Origin: Pseudomonas sp. C2B4
GTDB taxonomy: Bacteria; Pseudomonadota; Gammaproteobacteria; Pseudomonadales; Pseudomonadaceae
Assembly: GCF_013359695.1 (NCBI RefSeq)
Contig: NZ_JABFMU010000003.1
Span: 155,651-219,650 of the forward strand
Reading direction: 5' to 3'
DNA length: 64,000 nt
Position numbers and translations under genes: made by a program. Of this stretch, positions 29,323 to 38,665 are shown piece after piece. Position 1 is the first letter of the stretch. Each line of letters opens with the position of its first letter. Under the pieces are notes generated by a model. The model was not told where the DNA came from and did not search any database. It saw only the letters and a list, made by a program, of their open reading frames with translations.

Positions 29323-29928
29323 TCATTTTTTGAGCACAAACTCCATCAAGCGCAGGCATGCCCGCGACATATCCGGCACCTGTGTATCAATCTCGCACTC
29401 TGGGTGCAGCGGTGCTTCGTACGGGCTATCGACGCCGGTGAAATCCTTGATACGTCCTTGCCTGGCCGCCAGGTACAAACCTTTGGGGTCGCGCTGTGCG
29501 CAAACCGCAAGCGGTGTGCTCACATACACTTCAATGAAATCCCCCTCGGCAAACAGCCTGCGCGCCGCCTCACGCTCGGCTCGGAATGGCGAGATGGCCG
29601 CCACAATGACAATCAGTCCGGCCTCCACCATCAGTCGCGCCACCTCCGCCATGCGCCGGATGTTTTCCCGTCGACAGTCGGCGCCCATTCCCAGATCACG
29701 GCAAAGACCCGCACGCAGGTTGTCGCCATCGAGCACAAAGGTGTGCAGCCCACGTTGATTGAGCTGCACCTCCAGGGCATTTGCCAGGGTCGATTTACCC
29801 GCTCCGGACAACCCCGTCAGCCAAAGGCAACGCGGCCGTTGCGACTTGAGCGCGGCACGATCGACGCTCGACAGCGATAACGCATGGGGACTGATCCGGA
29901 GGGCCGGTAGCGGCAGCATTTCATTCAT
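29323..29928 (-). CDS. cysC: Stand-alone adenylylsulfate (APS) kinase
   Basis: Phosphorylates APS to PAPS, the sulfuryl donor. The 201-residue protein has the P-loop 'GLSGAGKST' (39-47), 'DGDNLR', the APS-kinase hallmark 'ISPFRAERE' and 'FTGVDSPYEAP'. In pseudomonads PAPS for cysteine synthesis is normally made by a CysN-CysC fusion elsewhere; this separate copy overlaps the sulfotransferase gene by 8 bases and has no sulfate-assimilation genes near, so it most likely supplies PAPS for that transferase. Alternative starts at 29919 (ATG) or 29949 (GTG) are possible. Confidence 0.93.
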   Translation of the reverse strand: MNEMLPLPALRISPHALSLSSVDRAALKSQRPRCLWLTGLSGAGKSTLANALEVQLNQRGLHTFVLDGDNLRAGLCRDLGMGADCRRENIRRMAEVARLMVEAGLIVIVAAISPFRAEREAARRLFAEGDFIEVYVSTPLAVCAQRDPKGLYLAARQGRIKDFTGVDSPYEAPLHPECEIDTQVPDMSRACLRLMEFVLKK

Positions 29929-30625
29929 AACCGAGCAACTCGTAATCACGCTGGTACACGCGACGAACCAGACGACGGGTGCGCGTCGAACAGAAATCCC
30001 GGACAGACTGTGGACTTCTATGGTCCGAACTATTGATGCGGGGCAACGGCGACCCGTGCCCCAACCGCTCGCAAACCAATCCGAAGTCCCGTTCCAGATG
30101 CTCCTGATAGCCGATGAAATCCAGAGCCAGGTGCCCGAAAGAGTCCGTCAGAAAATCGGTTTGTGCGGCGAAATGCACCTGCCGCTGGATCGTTTCCGGA
30201 TGCAACCAACGCGCAACAAAATCATCGAAATCACGGTACTGATTCACCAGTTTTTGCGCAGGCTGATCGCGCTGGCTCAAGGCGTTTCCCCGCAGAAAAG
30301 CGTAGGCCGAATACGCCCTCTCCAGAGGATCGCGGACAAAGGCAAACTTGAAGCTGCTGGCAAACTGTTCGGGAAATTGTTCTTCGTACCAGTACAACGG
30401 CAGGTGCCCCGGACTCCAGCCATCGAACAGCGCGGCACAGATGCTGCTGCCGGCGCATTTGGGCACATGGATGAACAGGCAGGCATGCTGCGCGAAGGGC
30501 CGGGGGTAACGCGAACTCGCCGACATCGACTTGTTCACCACCTGACGATCCACCACCGACAGCCGGCCCAGCAAGAAATGCCGTTGCGTCTTGGGCAACA
30601 GCTTCCAGAGATATCGTTGCAACAT
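29921..30625 (-). CDS. PAPS-dependent carbohydrate sulfotransferase
   Basis: A 234-residue soluble protein of the sulfotransferase-2 type. The 5'-phosphosulfate loop is 'HVPKCAGSS' (53-61) and the 3'-phosphate motif is 'FVRDPLERAYSAYAF' (96-110). These enzymes transfer sulfate from PAPS to sugar hydroxyls. The location between msbA and hldE, and coupling to an APS kinase gene, point to an LPS or other surface-glycan acceptor, which is inference. No transmembrane anchor is visible, so it should act in the cytoplasm. The ribosome site is weak. Confidence 0.88.
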   Translation of the reverse strand: MLQRYLWKLLPKTQRHFLLGRLSVVDRQVVNKSMSASSRYPRPFAQHACLFIHVPKCAGSSICAALFDGWSPGHLPLYWYEEQFPEQFASSFKFAFVRDPLERAYSAYAFLRGNALSQRDQPAQKLVNQYRDFDDFVARWLHPETIQRQVHFAAQTDFLTDSFGHLALDFIGYQEHLERDFGLVCERLGHGSPLPRINSSDHRSPQSVRDFCSTRTRRLVRRVYQRDYELLGYE

Positions 30626-30780
30626 TGCAGCACCCGCGCGAAAGGGATGGCCCTTACGATTGAAGTCAAAATTCGTTCAGGAACCTTAACAAGCGCGCTG
30701 CCAGGATTTATTCAGGTTTGGTCAAGACGTGTATGGATCTGGATACAAATCACCGGGCGCATTGCACGCGCCGGGAGTAC

Positions 30781-30807
30781 GACAGGGTGAGTCGAGCCCA
30801 CCCTGTC
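30781..30807. other. Hairpin downstream of msbA
   Basis: GACAGGGTG and its inverted copy CACCCTGTC enclose a 9-base loop just 8 bases past the msbA stop. No T-run follows on the minus strand, so it is more likely a partial terminator or mRNA-stabilising stem within the msbA-sulfotransferase transcript. Confidence 0.55.
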
Positions 30808-30814
30808 GCCGGGA

Positions 30815-32614
30815 TCAGGCGATGTCTTCGGCCGGAGCGTCCAGGCCCATCGCATGCAGGCGCGAGTAGTAGCCATTCTGCGCCAGCAATTGTGCGTGAG
30901 TGCCGCGCTCGACGATCTGGCCCTGATCCATCACGAGAATCAGGTCGGCCTTTTCGATGGTCGACAAGCGGTGAGCAATGACCAATGTCGTACGCCCCTT
31001 CATGACCTGATCAAGCGCCGCCTGAATGTGACGCTCGGACTCGGTATCGAGTGCCGATGTCGCTTCGTCGAGGATCAGCAGCGGCGCATTCTTCAAAAGA
31101 GCCCGGGCAATCGCCAGGCGCTGTCGCTGACCACCGGACAGCAGCACGCCATTTTCACCGACCTGGGTATCCAGGCCTTCGGGCATTTGCGAAATAAAGT
31201 CCATCGCATAGGCATCGGCGGCGGCTTTTTCGATATCGGCTCGAGGAGCGCCAGCCAGATCACCGTAGGCAATGTTGTTGGCGATGGAATCGTTGAACAA
31301 GGTCACATGCTGGGTGACTTGCGCCACGTGCCGACGCAGGTTGCGCAACCGATAGTCTTCGATTTCGACGTCATCAAGCAGGATTTCACCGATGTCGTGA
31401 TGATAGAAGCGCGGAATCAGGCTGGCCAGGGTCGACTTGCCACTGCCGGAGCGCCCCACCAGGGCAATCATTTGCCCAGGCGCCGCCGTGAAGCTGATGT
31501 TTTTCAGCACTTCACGATCGGTTCCAGGGTAAGTGAAGCTGAGGTTGCGCACTTCCAGGTGACCTTTGATGCGATCACGTTCGACGGTACCGTTATCGAC
31601 TTCAGGTTCAACGTCCAGTTGTTCGAAAATGCTTTCGGCACCGGCAACGCCTTTCTGGATCGTCGAGCTGACTTCCGACAACTGACGGATCGGCTTGGGC
31701 AGCAAACCCGCAGCAGTAATGTAGGCCACCAGATCACCTGCCGTGGCATCACCGCGCAGGAACAGCACCAGGAACATCAACACCGCCATGGCGGTGTAGA
31801 TCACCAATTGCAGCATTGGTGTATAGACCGCACCGGTCTTGGTCATGCGTAATTGCTTGTCGGTGTTGCCTTGGCTTGCGGCAGCAAAGCGGCGCTCTTC
31901 ATAGCTCTCACCGCCGAAGCTGCGTACCACGCGATAGCCCTGGATGGTCTCGGAAGCCACATGGGTCACATCCCCCATGGCCACCTGGATTTTCTTGCTC
32001 TGCTTGCGGAATTTCTTGCTGGTGCTACTCACCATGAGCGCAATGAGTGGCAAGATCGCCAGCATCACCAGAGTCAGCTTCCAGTTCATCCACAACAGAT
32101 AGGCAAACAGGAACACAACCGTCAGGCCTTCACGGATCACCACCTTGATAGCGTCCGTTGCTGCACCGGTCACCATGGTCACGTTAAAAGTGATTCGCGA
32201 AATCAGGTGGCCGGAGTTATGGGTGTCGAAATAGCGATTGGGCAGCACCAGCAACTTGTTGAACAGCTCGACTCGCAGGTCATGGACCAGCCCCAGCGAA
32301 ACCTTCGCCAGGTAGTAGTTGCCAAGAAACGAACCGAGCCCCTGCCACGCAGCGATCAGAATGATCAGCAATGGCACGGCCATCAGCAGCTGCAAGTCTT
32401 TCAAATAGGGCACATTGGGGAAGAGCACCGCTTCAGGGTTGCTCAAGCCATCGACGAAATATTTGAGAATGCCGGCCAGCATCGGCTGCGTCGAGGCGAA
32501 AATCACGAAGCCAACGATACTGAGCGCAAACATGCCCCAGTACGGACGCACATACGACAGCAGGCGCAAGTAAATCTTCAAGCTCGACGGCGCAGGCGAA
32601 TCAGGGCTAGTCAT
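30815..32614 (-). CDS. msbA: Lipid A export ATP-binding/permease protein
   Basis: Flips lipid A-core from the inner to the outer leaflet of the inner membrane. The 599-residue half-transporter has six transmembrane helices (about 20-320), then an ABC domain with Walker A 'GRSGSGKST', signature 'LSGGQRQRLAIARAL' and Walker B 'LLILDEATSALD'. The ATG at 32614 gives the usual MsbA length; a 29-residue upstream extension is not supported. It is the first gene of a minus-strand run msbA-sulfotransferase-cysC-hldE. Confidence 0.97.
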   Translation of the reverse strand: MTSPDSPAPSSLKIYLRLLSYVRPYWGMFALSIVGFVIFASTQPMLAGILKYFVDGLSNPEAVLFPNVPYLKDLQLLMAVPLLIILIAAWQGLGSFLGNYYLAKVSLGLVHDLRVELFNKLLVLPNRYFDTHNSGHLISRITFNVTMVTGAATDAIKVVIREGLTVVFLFAYLLWMNWKLTLVMLAILPLIALMVSSTSKKFRKQSKKIQVAMGDVTHVASETIQGYRVVRSFGGESYEERRFAAASQGNTDKQLRMTKTGAVYTPMLQLVIYTAMAVLMFLVLFLRGDATAGDLVAYITAAGLLPKPIRQLSEVSSTIQKGVAGAESIFEQLDVEPEVDNGTVERDRIKGHLEVRNLSFTYPGTDREVLKNISFTAAPGQMIALVGRSGSGKSTLASLIPRFYHHDIGEILLDDVEIEDYRLRNLRRHVAQVTQHVTLFNDSIANNIAYGDLAGAPRADIEKAAADAYAMDFISQMPEGLDTQVGENGVLLSGGQRQRLAIARALLKNAPLLILDEATSALDTESERHIQAALDQVMKGRTTLVIAHRLSTIEKADLILVMDQGQIVERGTHAQLLAQNGYYSRLHAMGLDAPAEDIA

Positions 32615-32730
32615 GAGAACCCGTTGTATGAGAAAAGAGCCCGCGAGTGTAACACAGGCCATTTTAGTCGCTGAGCTGCGGTAACATGGCCGGCTATCCA
32701 TGCCTCATGGCGTCGACCCCCGGAGTATTG

Positions 32731-33372
32731 ATGCAAGCGCTTGATCACACCCGATACCTTGCCCTGCGCGAGGGAGCACAAGTCCTTGAAGCGGATGGTT
32801 CGGGGGATAAGGTCTTGCGCCTGACAGATGGCTCGATTCTCAAGCTGTTCCGTCGCAAGCGCCTGCTGACATCGGCGGCCTGGTATCCCTACGCCAAACG
32901 GTTTGCCGACAATTGCGATGCGCTGCGTGAGCGACAGATCCCCTGCCCGTCGATCCGCCAGGTCTACCGCATACCGAGTATTGAGCGTGATGCCGTGCAC
33001 TACGATCCGCTACCCGGTCAAACCCTGCGCCAACTGCTGGATGTTCAGGACGATGCCGATCCGCTGCGTGGTCAGCTTGGGGTTTTCATGGCCACCTTGC
33101 ATGAGCGCGGGATCTATTTTCGCTCGGCTCACCTGGGCAACATCGTGCTCACACCTGAACACCAACTGGGCTTGATCGACATTGCCGACCTGCGGGTGTA
33201 TCGCCGCCCGCTACGCAAGACACTGCGGCTGCGCAATTTCAAGCATATGGTGCGCTATCCGCAGGATCGGCAATGGTTGCTCGACAAGCGTGGAGAAGTC
33301 TTCATGCAGCACTACGGCCAGACCCAGAGCATCTGTTCTCGGGAAGAACTGAACAGCGCCCTGCAAAAATGA
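32731..33372 (+). CDS. LPS kinase-like protein (PA4998/toluene-tolerance family)
   Basis: A 213-residue protein of the protein-kinase-like fold: a nucleotide-binding strand region ('KVLRLTDGSILKLFRRK'), a catalytic-loop equivalent 'RSAHLGNIVL' and a metal-site equivalent 'LIDIADLRVY'. Family members are annotated as LPS core kinases or toluene tolerance proteins; the acceptor is not established. I chose the ATG at 32731 because CGGAG lies 5 bases upstream; an in-frame start at 32686 lacks a site. It is divergent from msbA and convergent with waaL. Confidence 0.8.
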   Translation: MQALDHTRYLALREGAQVLEADGSGDKVLRLTDGSILKLFRRKRLLTSAAWYPYAKRFADNCDALRERQIPCPSIRQVYRIPSIERDAVHYDPLPGQTLRQLLDVQDDADPLRGQLGVFMATLHERGIYFRSAHLGNIVLTPEHQLGLIDIADLRVYRRPLRKTLRLRNFKHMVRYPQDRQWLLDKRGEVFMQHYGQTQSICSREELNSALQK

Positions 33373-33379
33373 TCTGGCC

Positions 33380-33408
33380 ACCTTCGCCTCCGGGGAGGAG
33401 GCGAAGGT
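33380..33408. terminator. Bidirectional stem-loop between convergent genes
   Basis: ACCTTCGCCTCC and GGAGGCGAAGGT form a perfect 12-base-pair stem around a 5-base loop. It fills the 41 bases between the kinase-like gene and waaL. There is no T-run on either side, so termination may be weak or factor-assisted. Confidence 0.65.
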
Positions 33409-33413
33409 CAGGT

Positions 33414-34580
33414 TCATGCCAGCGCGATACGTTGCGCCTTGAGCACTCGCCCGAGAATCATTGCCCCCGGCAACAGCACCAGCGGCCACAACTCGTCAGG
33501 GTTGCCGATCAGCAGGCTGCCATCGAAGTTCAACATGACCAATGCACACGCCAGGTACATTCCCCAAGCGTCACGCAGCCGCCAGGCCTGCCAAAGCGTG
33601 GCTGCCATCAGCCCGATGAACAACACCAGTGCCACCGCACCGCTATACAACCCCAGCGCCACATAGATGTTGTGCGGATGCTGAATCGGCATCCAGCCTT
33701 CCAGCAACTGATCGGTGTGGAAATAAACGCCGCAGCCCAGCATCCAGCCGCAGTTCCGCCACTCGCCGACCATGATGTGAAAAAGTTCGATGCGATACGA
33801 ATCACCTCGGGTCCAGAGTGACTGGAACCAGGCCTCGTCATGCACGATCAGGTACAGGAGGCCGACCGCCACCAGACTGATCGTCACCACACTGCCAACC
33901 AGCCGCGGCCTGTGGTAGAGCCCGTAAAGCAGCCACACGCCCAACAGGAATGCGACCCCGACAAGCGCAGTACGCGTTTGCAGCACAAAGGTCACCGCGA
34001 AGATGGAAAACACGATGGCCAGCGCACCCTCGATCCAGCGACGCTCCCTCACCCAGAATGGCAATGCCAGCGCCAGCGCGCACAGCAGCCAGATACTGGC
34101 ATAGATGACGTTCTGCAAGCGTGCCGGCAACAGCGCCACCCGGCTGCCGATTGCATATTCATTGGTGGCCCAGCTGTAGAGGGCACAACAGAAGATATAC
34201 AACGCCAGGACCCAGAACTGCGCACGGACAAACCCAGGGCTGCGGAAAAACCGGGGATCACCGAATGCACCTACGACCATGATGAACATCATCACGTAGA
34301 ACACGTGCTTGAAAAACTGCATCTGCCCGGCTATGGCTGCCGGCACCAGAAACCACAGGATGAACACCAGCCAAGCCAACGCCAGCGGTTGCCTGAATAA
34401 GCCTGCACCTCTCTCCTTGATCAGGAACACTAAACCCGGCACCACCATCAGGCCGTAGAACAGATTATTGGTCCACTTCGAGGACCAGCCCACCACAAAG
34501 CTCAGCAAGAACAGACAGAGTACTATTCCGAAATACGACGTGACGGTGATCTTTCCTGGCTTCACGCCGCTAGATGCCAT
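33414..34580 (-). CDS. waaL: O-antigen ligase
   Basis: Joins undecaprenyl-linked O-antigen to lipid A-core on the periplasmic face. The 388-residue protein has about 11-12 hydrophobic helices, Arg203 in 'LQTRTALVG', a large periplasmic loop with 'TRGDSYRIELF', and the conserved His303 in 'QHPHNIYVALG', matching residues needed for ligase activity. It overlaps the upstream glycosyltransferase gene by 11 bases. The place after the outer-core genes agrees with PAO1 (PA4999). Confidence 0.9.
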   Translation of the reverse strand: MASSGVKPGKITVTSYFGIVLCLFLLSFVVGWSSKWTNNLFYGLMVVPGLVFLIKERGAGLFRQPLALAWLVFILWFLVPAAIAGQMQFFKHVFYVMMFIMVVGAFGDPRFFRSPGFVRAQFWVLALYIFCCALYSWATNEYAIGSRVALLPARLQNVIYASIWLLCALALALPFWVRERRWIEGALAIVFSIFAVTFVLQTRTALVGVAFLLGVWLLYGLYHRPRLVGSVVTISLVAVGLLYLIVHDEAWFQSLWTRGDSYRIELFHIMVGEWRNCGWMLGCGVYFHTDQLLEGWMPIQHPHNIYVALGLYSGAVALVLFIGLMAATLWQAWRLRDAWGMYLACALVMLNFDGSLLIGNPDELWPLVLLPGAMILGRVLKAQRIALA

Positions 34581-35337
34581 GGAGTACCCAACCTGCTACA
34601 AGACCAAAAACAAGGGCCGCGATCAGTTTGAGCCGATCGAGACGTTTACGTCGCAGCTTGTTCACACGCTCCTGCGGAACCACCACGTGCTCACCGAAGC
34701 CGGTGTGCAATACCGCGTCGTTCTCCAGAATCAACGCATAGCGGTTTTGCGCGGCGTACAGACGCGACAGGTCTTTCTCTCCGGAAAAGGCGGAATACGG
34801 CGCATGGGCCAGATAGTCCGCACGACGCCGTAGCCCCGGATTAAAGGAAAAGCCCTGCCAGTCAGCCTTTTGCGAGCCCAGCACATAAAATGGAATGCCG
34901 TGGCTGACTTTGCGCTCGTTCAGGAATACATACGGACTGTGAACCAACAGGTCGTGATTGAAGCTGCGCAGCCACACCTGAAGCGCCTGCGGATCTTCCT
35001 CCAGCAGGTACTGGGACTCTTCGATAAATCCTTCACGATAGAAATCCCAGTCGTCTTCGCAGTGGAAAATCCACGACGTCTCCACCTGAGCATAGGCGGC
35101 ATCGATGGACTTCAACTGACCCAGGCGCGGGTTGTTGATGAAGAACTGGGTATGCGCCCTCCAGTGTTCCGGAATACAGGCCTCTACGGCACGGTCGCCG
35201 GAGTCCTCGGTAATGAACACTTTACGAATGGGAGCCGTATTGAACCGGTCAAACGTTTCGAGGGTTCGCTTCAACAAATCGAAGCGACCGCAACTGGTGA
35301 TGACAACCGAAATATCGCTAGTCTCGCTGAACAGCAT
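34570..35337 (-). CDS. Family 2-type glycosyltransferase with C-terminal membrane helix
   Basis: A 255-residue GT-A protein: N-terminal 'DISVVITSCGRFDLLKRTL', an acidic metal-binding motif in 'WIFHCEDDWDF' and a C-terminal hydrophobic helix ('LIAALVFGLVAGWVL') after a basic stretch. It occupies the place of wapR (PA5000) beside waaL, so it may add the sugar that receives O-antigen, but I cannot confirm the same specificity. The ATG at 35337 has AGGGTG upstream, at rather long spacing. Confidence 0.75.
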   Translation of the reverse strand: MLFSETSDISVVITSCGRFDLLKRTLETFDRFNTAPIRKVFITEDSGDRAVEACIPEHWRAHTQFFINNPRLGQLKSIDAAYAQVETSWIFHCEDDWDFYREGFIEESQYLLEEDPQALQVWLRSFNHDLLVHSPYVFLNERKVSHGIPFYVLGSQKADWQGFSFNPGLRRRADYLAHAPYSAFSGEKDLSRLYAAQNRYALILENDAVLHTGFGEHVVVPQERVNKLRRKRLDRLKLIAALVFGLVAGWVLHGI

Positions 35338-35376
35338 GTATTTACACCGCACCCTTGATTGTTGAATCGCCCGGCT

Positions 35377-36333
35377 TCACAGCCCCAGCGACATGCGTAG
35401 TTTTTCCTTCCAGCTCAGTGGAGCCCGTTCGCGCAACGGCGCCTGCATCGCCTCGACAATCGCATGCCCCACCGCACGGAAGGTGTAACGTTGCTCTACC
35501 AGCGCTTGACCGGCCAGGGAAATGGCCTCGGTCATCTGCGGTGACTCACGTAACACGGCCAGTTTTTCCCGAAGCTCGTCGCGCGTTCGATAGAGCACAA
35601 TGTTGTGCATGTCGACAAAGCCCAGGGCGCGATTCTCTTCTTCTCCTTGATCGTACGCAAACAGCACACAACCGCAGGCCATGGCCTCGAAATTCTTGAT
35701 CATGTACTCGCCCATGCCGACGTCGGCACTGACGAAATAACGGATCCGGCTCAGCGTTTCACAGTATTCCTCGCCCGACTTGGTGCGCGTGACCAGCAGG
35801 TTTTCGACTTCAGCCACGGATTCAAGCATGGCCTTGCGCCCGGCATACGCCACGCTGTTGAGACTGCCGACAAAACCCAGCTCGATGTCACGTTCACGCT
35901 GACGGTTTTGCAACAGAGCCTGGTCGTAGCCCTTGGGCACGAAATGGGCGTCAAATCCCTCGTCACGCAAACGCTGGCTGACGATATAGCCCGAGCTGAT
36001 CACCCGCGCCCACGGTAATTTTCGGTAATGAGCACTGAATTTTCCGGTGTATTTGCACGGGATGTAATTCTGATAGGCATCGTGCTCCAGAATAACCAGA
36101 TTGGGCAGCGTCTGTATGAACCGCACCTGTCTGATTTCTTTTTTGAAGCGCAGGAAGAACACGATCCGGTCGTAACGGGTCACATCGACATGCTTGCGGA
36201 AATACCCTCGCAAGTCGTCCTGCTCGGCACTGGTCAGCTCACGCTTATCGCAGTCGCACTGTTCGGCGATTCCGTCATACAGCCGATCGAGGATCGCTCG
36301 CTGCTCTTTCTGCACCAGAAACAGAACTTTCAA
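35377..36333 (-). CDS. ssg: Cell-surface sugar glycosyltransferase
   Basis: A 318-residue GT-B type protein with the C-terminal donor-site region 'MIKNFEAMACGCVLFAYD' typical of GT1/GT4 enzymes. It is placed like PAO1 PA5001 (ssg), whose loss in pseudomonads alters LPS and surface properties. The start is a TTG at 36333 overlapping the dnpA stop (TTGA), with AGAGAG upstream. The exact sugar added is unknown. Confidence 0.78.
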   Translation of the reverse strand: MKVLFLVQKEQRAILDRLYDGIAEQCDCDKRELTSAEQDDLRGYFRKHVDVTRYDRIVFFLRFKKEIRQVRFIQTLPNLVILEHDAYQNYIPCKYTGKFSAHYRKLPWARVISSGYIVSQRLRDEGFDAHFVPKGYDQALLQNRQRERDIELGFVGSLNSVAYAGRKAMLESVAEVENLLVTRTKSGEEYCETLSRIRYFVSADVGMGEYMIKNFEAMACGCVLFAYDQGEEENRALGFVDMHNIVLYRTRDELREKLAVLRESPQMTEAISLAGQALVEQRYTFRAVGHAIVEAMQAPLRERAPLSWKEKLRMSLGL

Positions 36334-37760
36334 TTGGGCTCTCTCTTGCCAGTCAACTCTTGGACCCAGAACAATTCGTGGCGTCGCACTGTTTTACGGA
36401 AGAACTCATTTTGACCAAAAGCCGGCCAGCGCCTGGCGGCGAGAAAACGTTGAATTCCCCGACGAACCAGGCGCTTGAGGGGAAGCCGCGGCTGAAGGTC
36501 GTGCATCATGCCCAATGACATTGCCTTGCGCCACTGCACTTCAGTCGACAGAGAAGGCGTCCAGGGCCGCAAGGGCTCAACCGCATCGAACTGCGGTGGC
36601 AGCGCGACACCCGTCCCTGCATCGCCCATTGGCCAGCGATCGTTATCGTGCAAGTGATTGGCGTAATGCAGCAGGATTTCGGGTTGCCAGGCTGTGCCCG
36701 TCAGCGCCTGCATCACCGCCTGCTGGGAGCATAGATGGTCCGGATGCGGATCGAAGTGCGGATGGGGCAAAACGATAACCTGGGGCTGAATGCGATCGAT
36801 CAGCTCACGCAGATCGGCCAGCAGATTGTTCCAGGACGGCACTCCATCGGCGTCACTGCCCAGGGCAAATGGATTGAACTTGCGGAAATACCGGGTATCG
36901 TCAAGCTGGGCCTCGCGGGACGCCACGGCTTCGTCCGGTGCACCCTGCATCGTAGGCAATTGCAGACAGAAATAACCCAGTTGGATGCAACGCTCCTGAG
37001 GAACGCCGCCCCACAACGGCACGCTGATACTGTCCCAGGCACGAAGCGAACCCTTCAAACGCGACGCCTCGACACCTGCAAGTCCCATCTGCTGATAATG
37101 CTCGGCTTCGATCTCACCGGCGGTCAGGGTCACGATCCAGCTTTGACTGGCACTGCTGTATAGCCCGAATGCAGCCAGTTCCGCGTCGTCGGCATGCGGT
37201 GCAATCACCATCACCCTCTGACGACTGTAATCCGGATGCTCGAATGCCCACAGCACGGGCTCGCCGAGCAGTCGGCAAAAACGCCCACGCAGACGCAACT
37301 CGCCTCGCGACAGCACCTCTGCCTGACCACTCAGGTTGAGGTACCGCAGACCGTTCACGCCACGCTCGAAGGTTTGTCGATCCGGGTTATCGCCCCCGGA
37401 CAACTCGACCACCGGATCGAGGAAGCGCCCCAACCACGTGCTTTTGATCTGCAACGCCAACACCAGCGTCGCGTCGTCAACCAGCATGACACCCTCATCC
37501 AGACGCAAGCGATCGCCGCTCAGATGAACCTTGGGTTGCGGGGTGTAGGGCGGGAATTTGTACTTGTAATCGCCTTTGGGCGAGTAGAACAGATGGTCGG
37601 CAAACCAGGCTTCGTGGGCAACCCAAGTCAGTATCGCGAGCACCAGGCGCATCCACCACGACACCATCACGCCAATACCAATCAGCACCACCAGCGCGAT
37701 AAACAGGCCGATTCGTTTGTTGCGCCGATGGCGCTTGAGCAATTGCTGCTTGCGACTCAT
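36330..37760 (-). CDS. dnpA: PIG-L family de-N-acetylase
   Basis: A 476-residue zinc-dependent deacetylase with an N-terminal membrane anchor (about 18-50). The metal motif is 'APHADDAE' and the second motif 'HFDPHPDH'. The homologue DnpA (PA5002) of P. aeruginosa affects fluoroquinolone persistence and probably deacetylates an LPS or exopolysaccharide sugar. I chose the ATG at 37760 with TGAGG 6 bases upstream; an ATG four codons earlier overlaps the preceding stop but lacks a site. Confidence 0.88.
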   Translation of the reverse strand: MSRKQQLLKRHRRNKRIGLFIALVVLIGIGVMVSWWMRLVLAILTWVAHEAWFADHLFYSPKGDYKYKFPPYTPQPKVHLSGDRLRLDEGVMLVDDATLVLALQIKSTWLGRFLDPVVELSGGDNPDRQTFERGVNGLRYLNLSGQAEVLSRGELRLRGRFCRLLGEPVLWAFEHPDYSRQRVMVIAPHADDAELAAFGLYSSASQSWIVTLTAGEIEAEHYQQMGLAGVEASRLKGSLRAWDSISVPLWGGVPQERCIQLGYFCLQLPTMQGAPDEAVASREAQLDDTRYFRKFNPFALGSDADGVPSWNNLLADLRELIDRIQPQVIVLPHPHFDPHPDHLCSQQAVMQALTGTAWQPEILLHYANHLHDNDRWPMGDAGTGVALPPQFDAVEPLRPWTPSLSTEVQWRKAMSLGMMHDLQPRLPLKRLVRRGIQRFLAARRWPAFGQNEFFRKTVRRHELFWVQELTGKREPN

Positions 37761-37768
37761 GGGTTGCC

Positions 37769-38665
37769 TCATACGGTGAAGACCGGAACGGGATTGCACC
37801 AGCGGTCCTTGTATTCACGGTCGGCGCGACCGAAGGAGAAACGCAAGGGTTTGTCCAGCGCCCGAGCATGTTCCCAGGCGCTTTGGGTGTTGAGAAAGCT
37901 CAGTACGCTGCCGGGGCTGAATTCACGGGTTTCGGGATCGACGCCACCGTTGATGTACTCGACACTGATCCAGCGCGGTGTTTCGACCCGGTATACCAGT
38001 TGAATGGCAATCGGCGCATCGTTGAGGAAAATCACTGAGCCGATCAGCAACTCACGCAACAGTTCGATGACCTCGGCCATGCGCTCGGCACCTGTGGCCG
38101 GGAACCCCCAGCGACGCTGGAACAGATCGCAGTAAATTGCCGCCAACTCAGCACTGGAGAACTCGGATACCGGTCGCACCACGCCACCCGCTTCTTCCAG
38201 CAACCGCAGTTCGCGGCGCTGGTTGTAGCGAAATTTCTTGGACAAGTCTTCAGGTGCGCGCGCCATGGCCAGTTGTTCGGCCTGCAATTTGATGCCGGTG
38301 AAACGGCGTTCATTCAGCGCCGACAAATAACGACCGCGATGGCGCAAGGGGGCCTGGGCATCGTCTGCGGCCGGCAAGATGATCTCGGCGTTGCCAAGAT
38401 CGTAGAGGCCCTTCTTGCCACGGCGCTTGAGCACGTCCTTGGACAAGGCGAGGTCGCGGCCCCAGGTCGGGATCGCCGCTTTGACTTCGCCATTTTGCTC
38501 CCAGGCCAGGTAACGCACCGGAATATCGGCCAACTGCGCCAACCGCTCGACCACCATCGGATGGGTCGCGACGCTGCCACCATAACGCTGCCAGGCATCG
38601 GCATAAGTCGAGGCATCGGCTACCGACCAGCCACGTTCGCGCCAGCCTTGAAATCGGTTGAGCAT
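37769..38665 (-). CDS. mig-14: Mig-14 family GNAT-like protein
   Basis: A 298-residue protein of the Mig-14 family, which has an acetyltransferase-like (GNAT/FemAB) fold and is linked to resistance to antimicrobial peptides in Salmonella and P. aeruginosa (PA5003). Visible family segments include 'KFRYNQRRELRLLEEAGG' and 'SPGSVLSFLNTQSAWEHA'. Its start shares a base with the wapH stop (TGATG). It likely acts on envelope sugars or peptides, which is inference. Confidence 0.82.
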   Translation of the reverse strand: MLNRFQGWRERGWSVADASTYADAWQRYGGSVATHPMVVERLAQLADIPVRYLAWEQNGEVKAAIPTWGRDLALSKDVLKRRGKKGLYDLGNAEIILPAADDAQAPLRHRGRYLSALNERRFTGIKLQAEQLAMARAPEDLSKKFRYNQRRELRLLEEAGGVVRPVSEFSSAELAAIYCDLFQRRWGFPATGAERMAEVIELLRELLIGSVIFLNDAPIAIQLVYRVETPRWISVEYINGGVDPETREFSPGSVLSFLNTQSAWEHARALDKPLRFSFGRADREYKDRWCNPVPVFTV

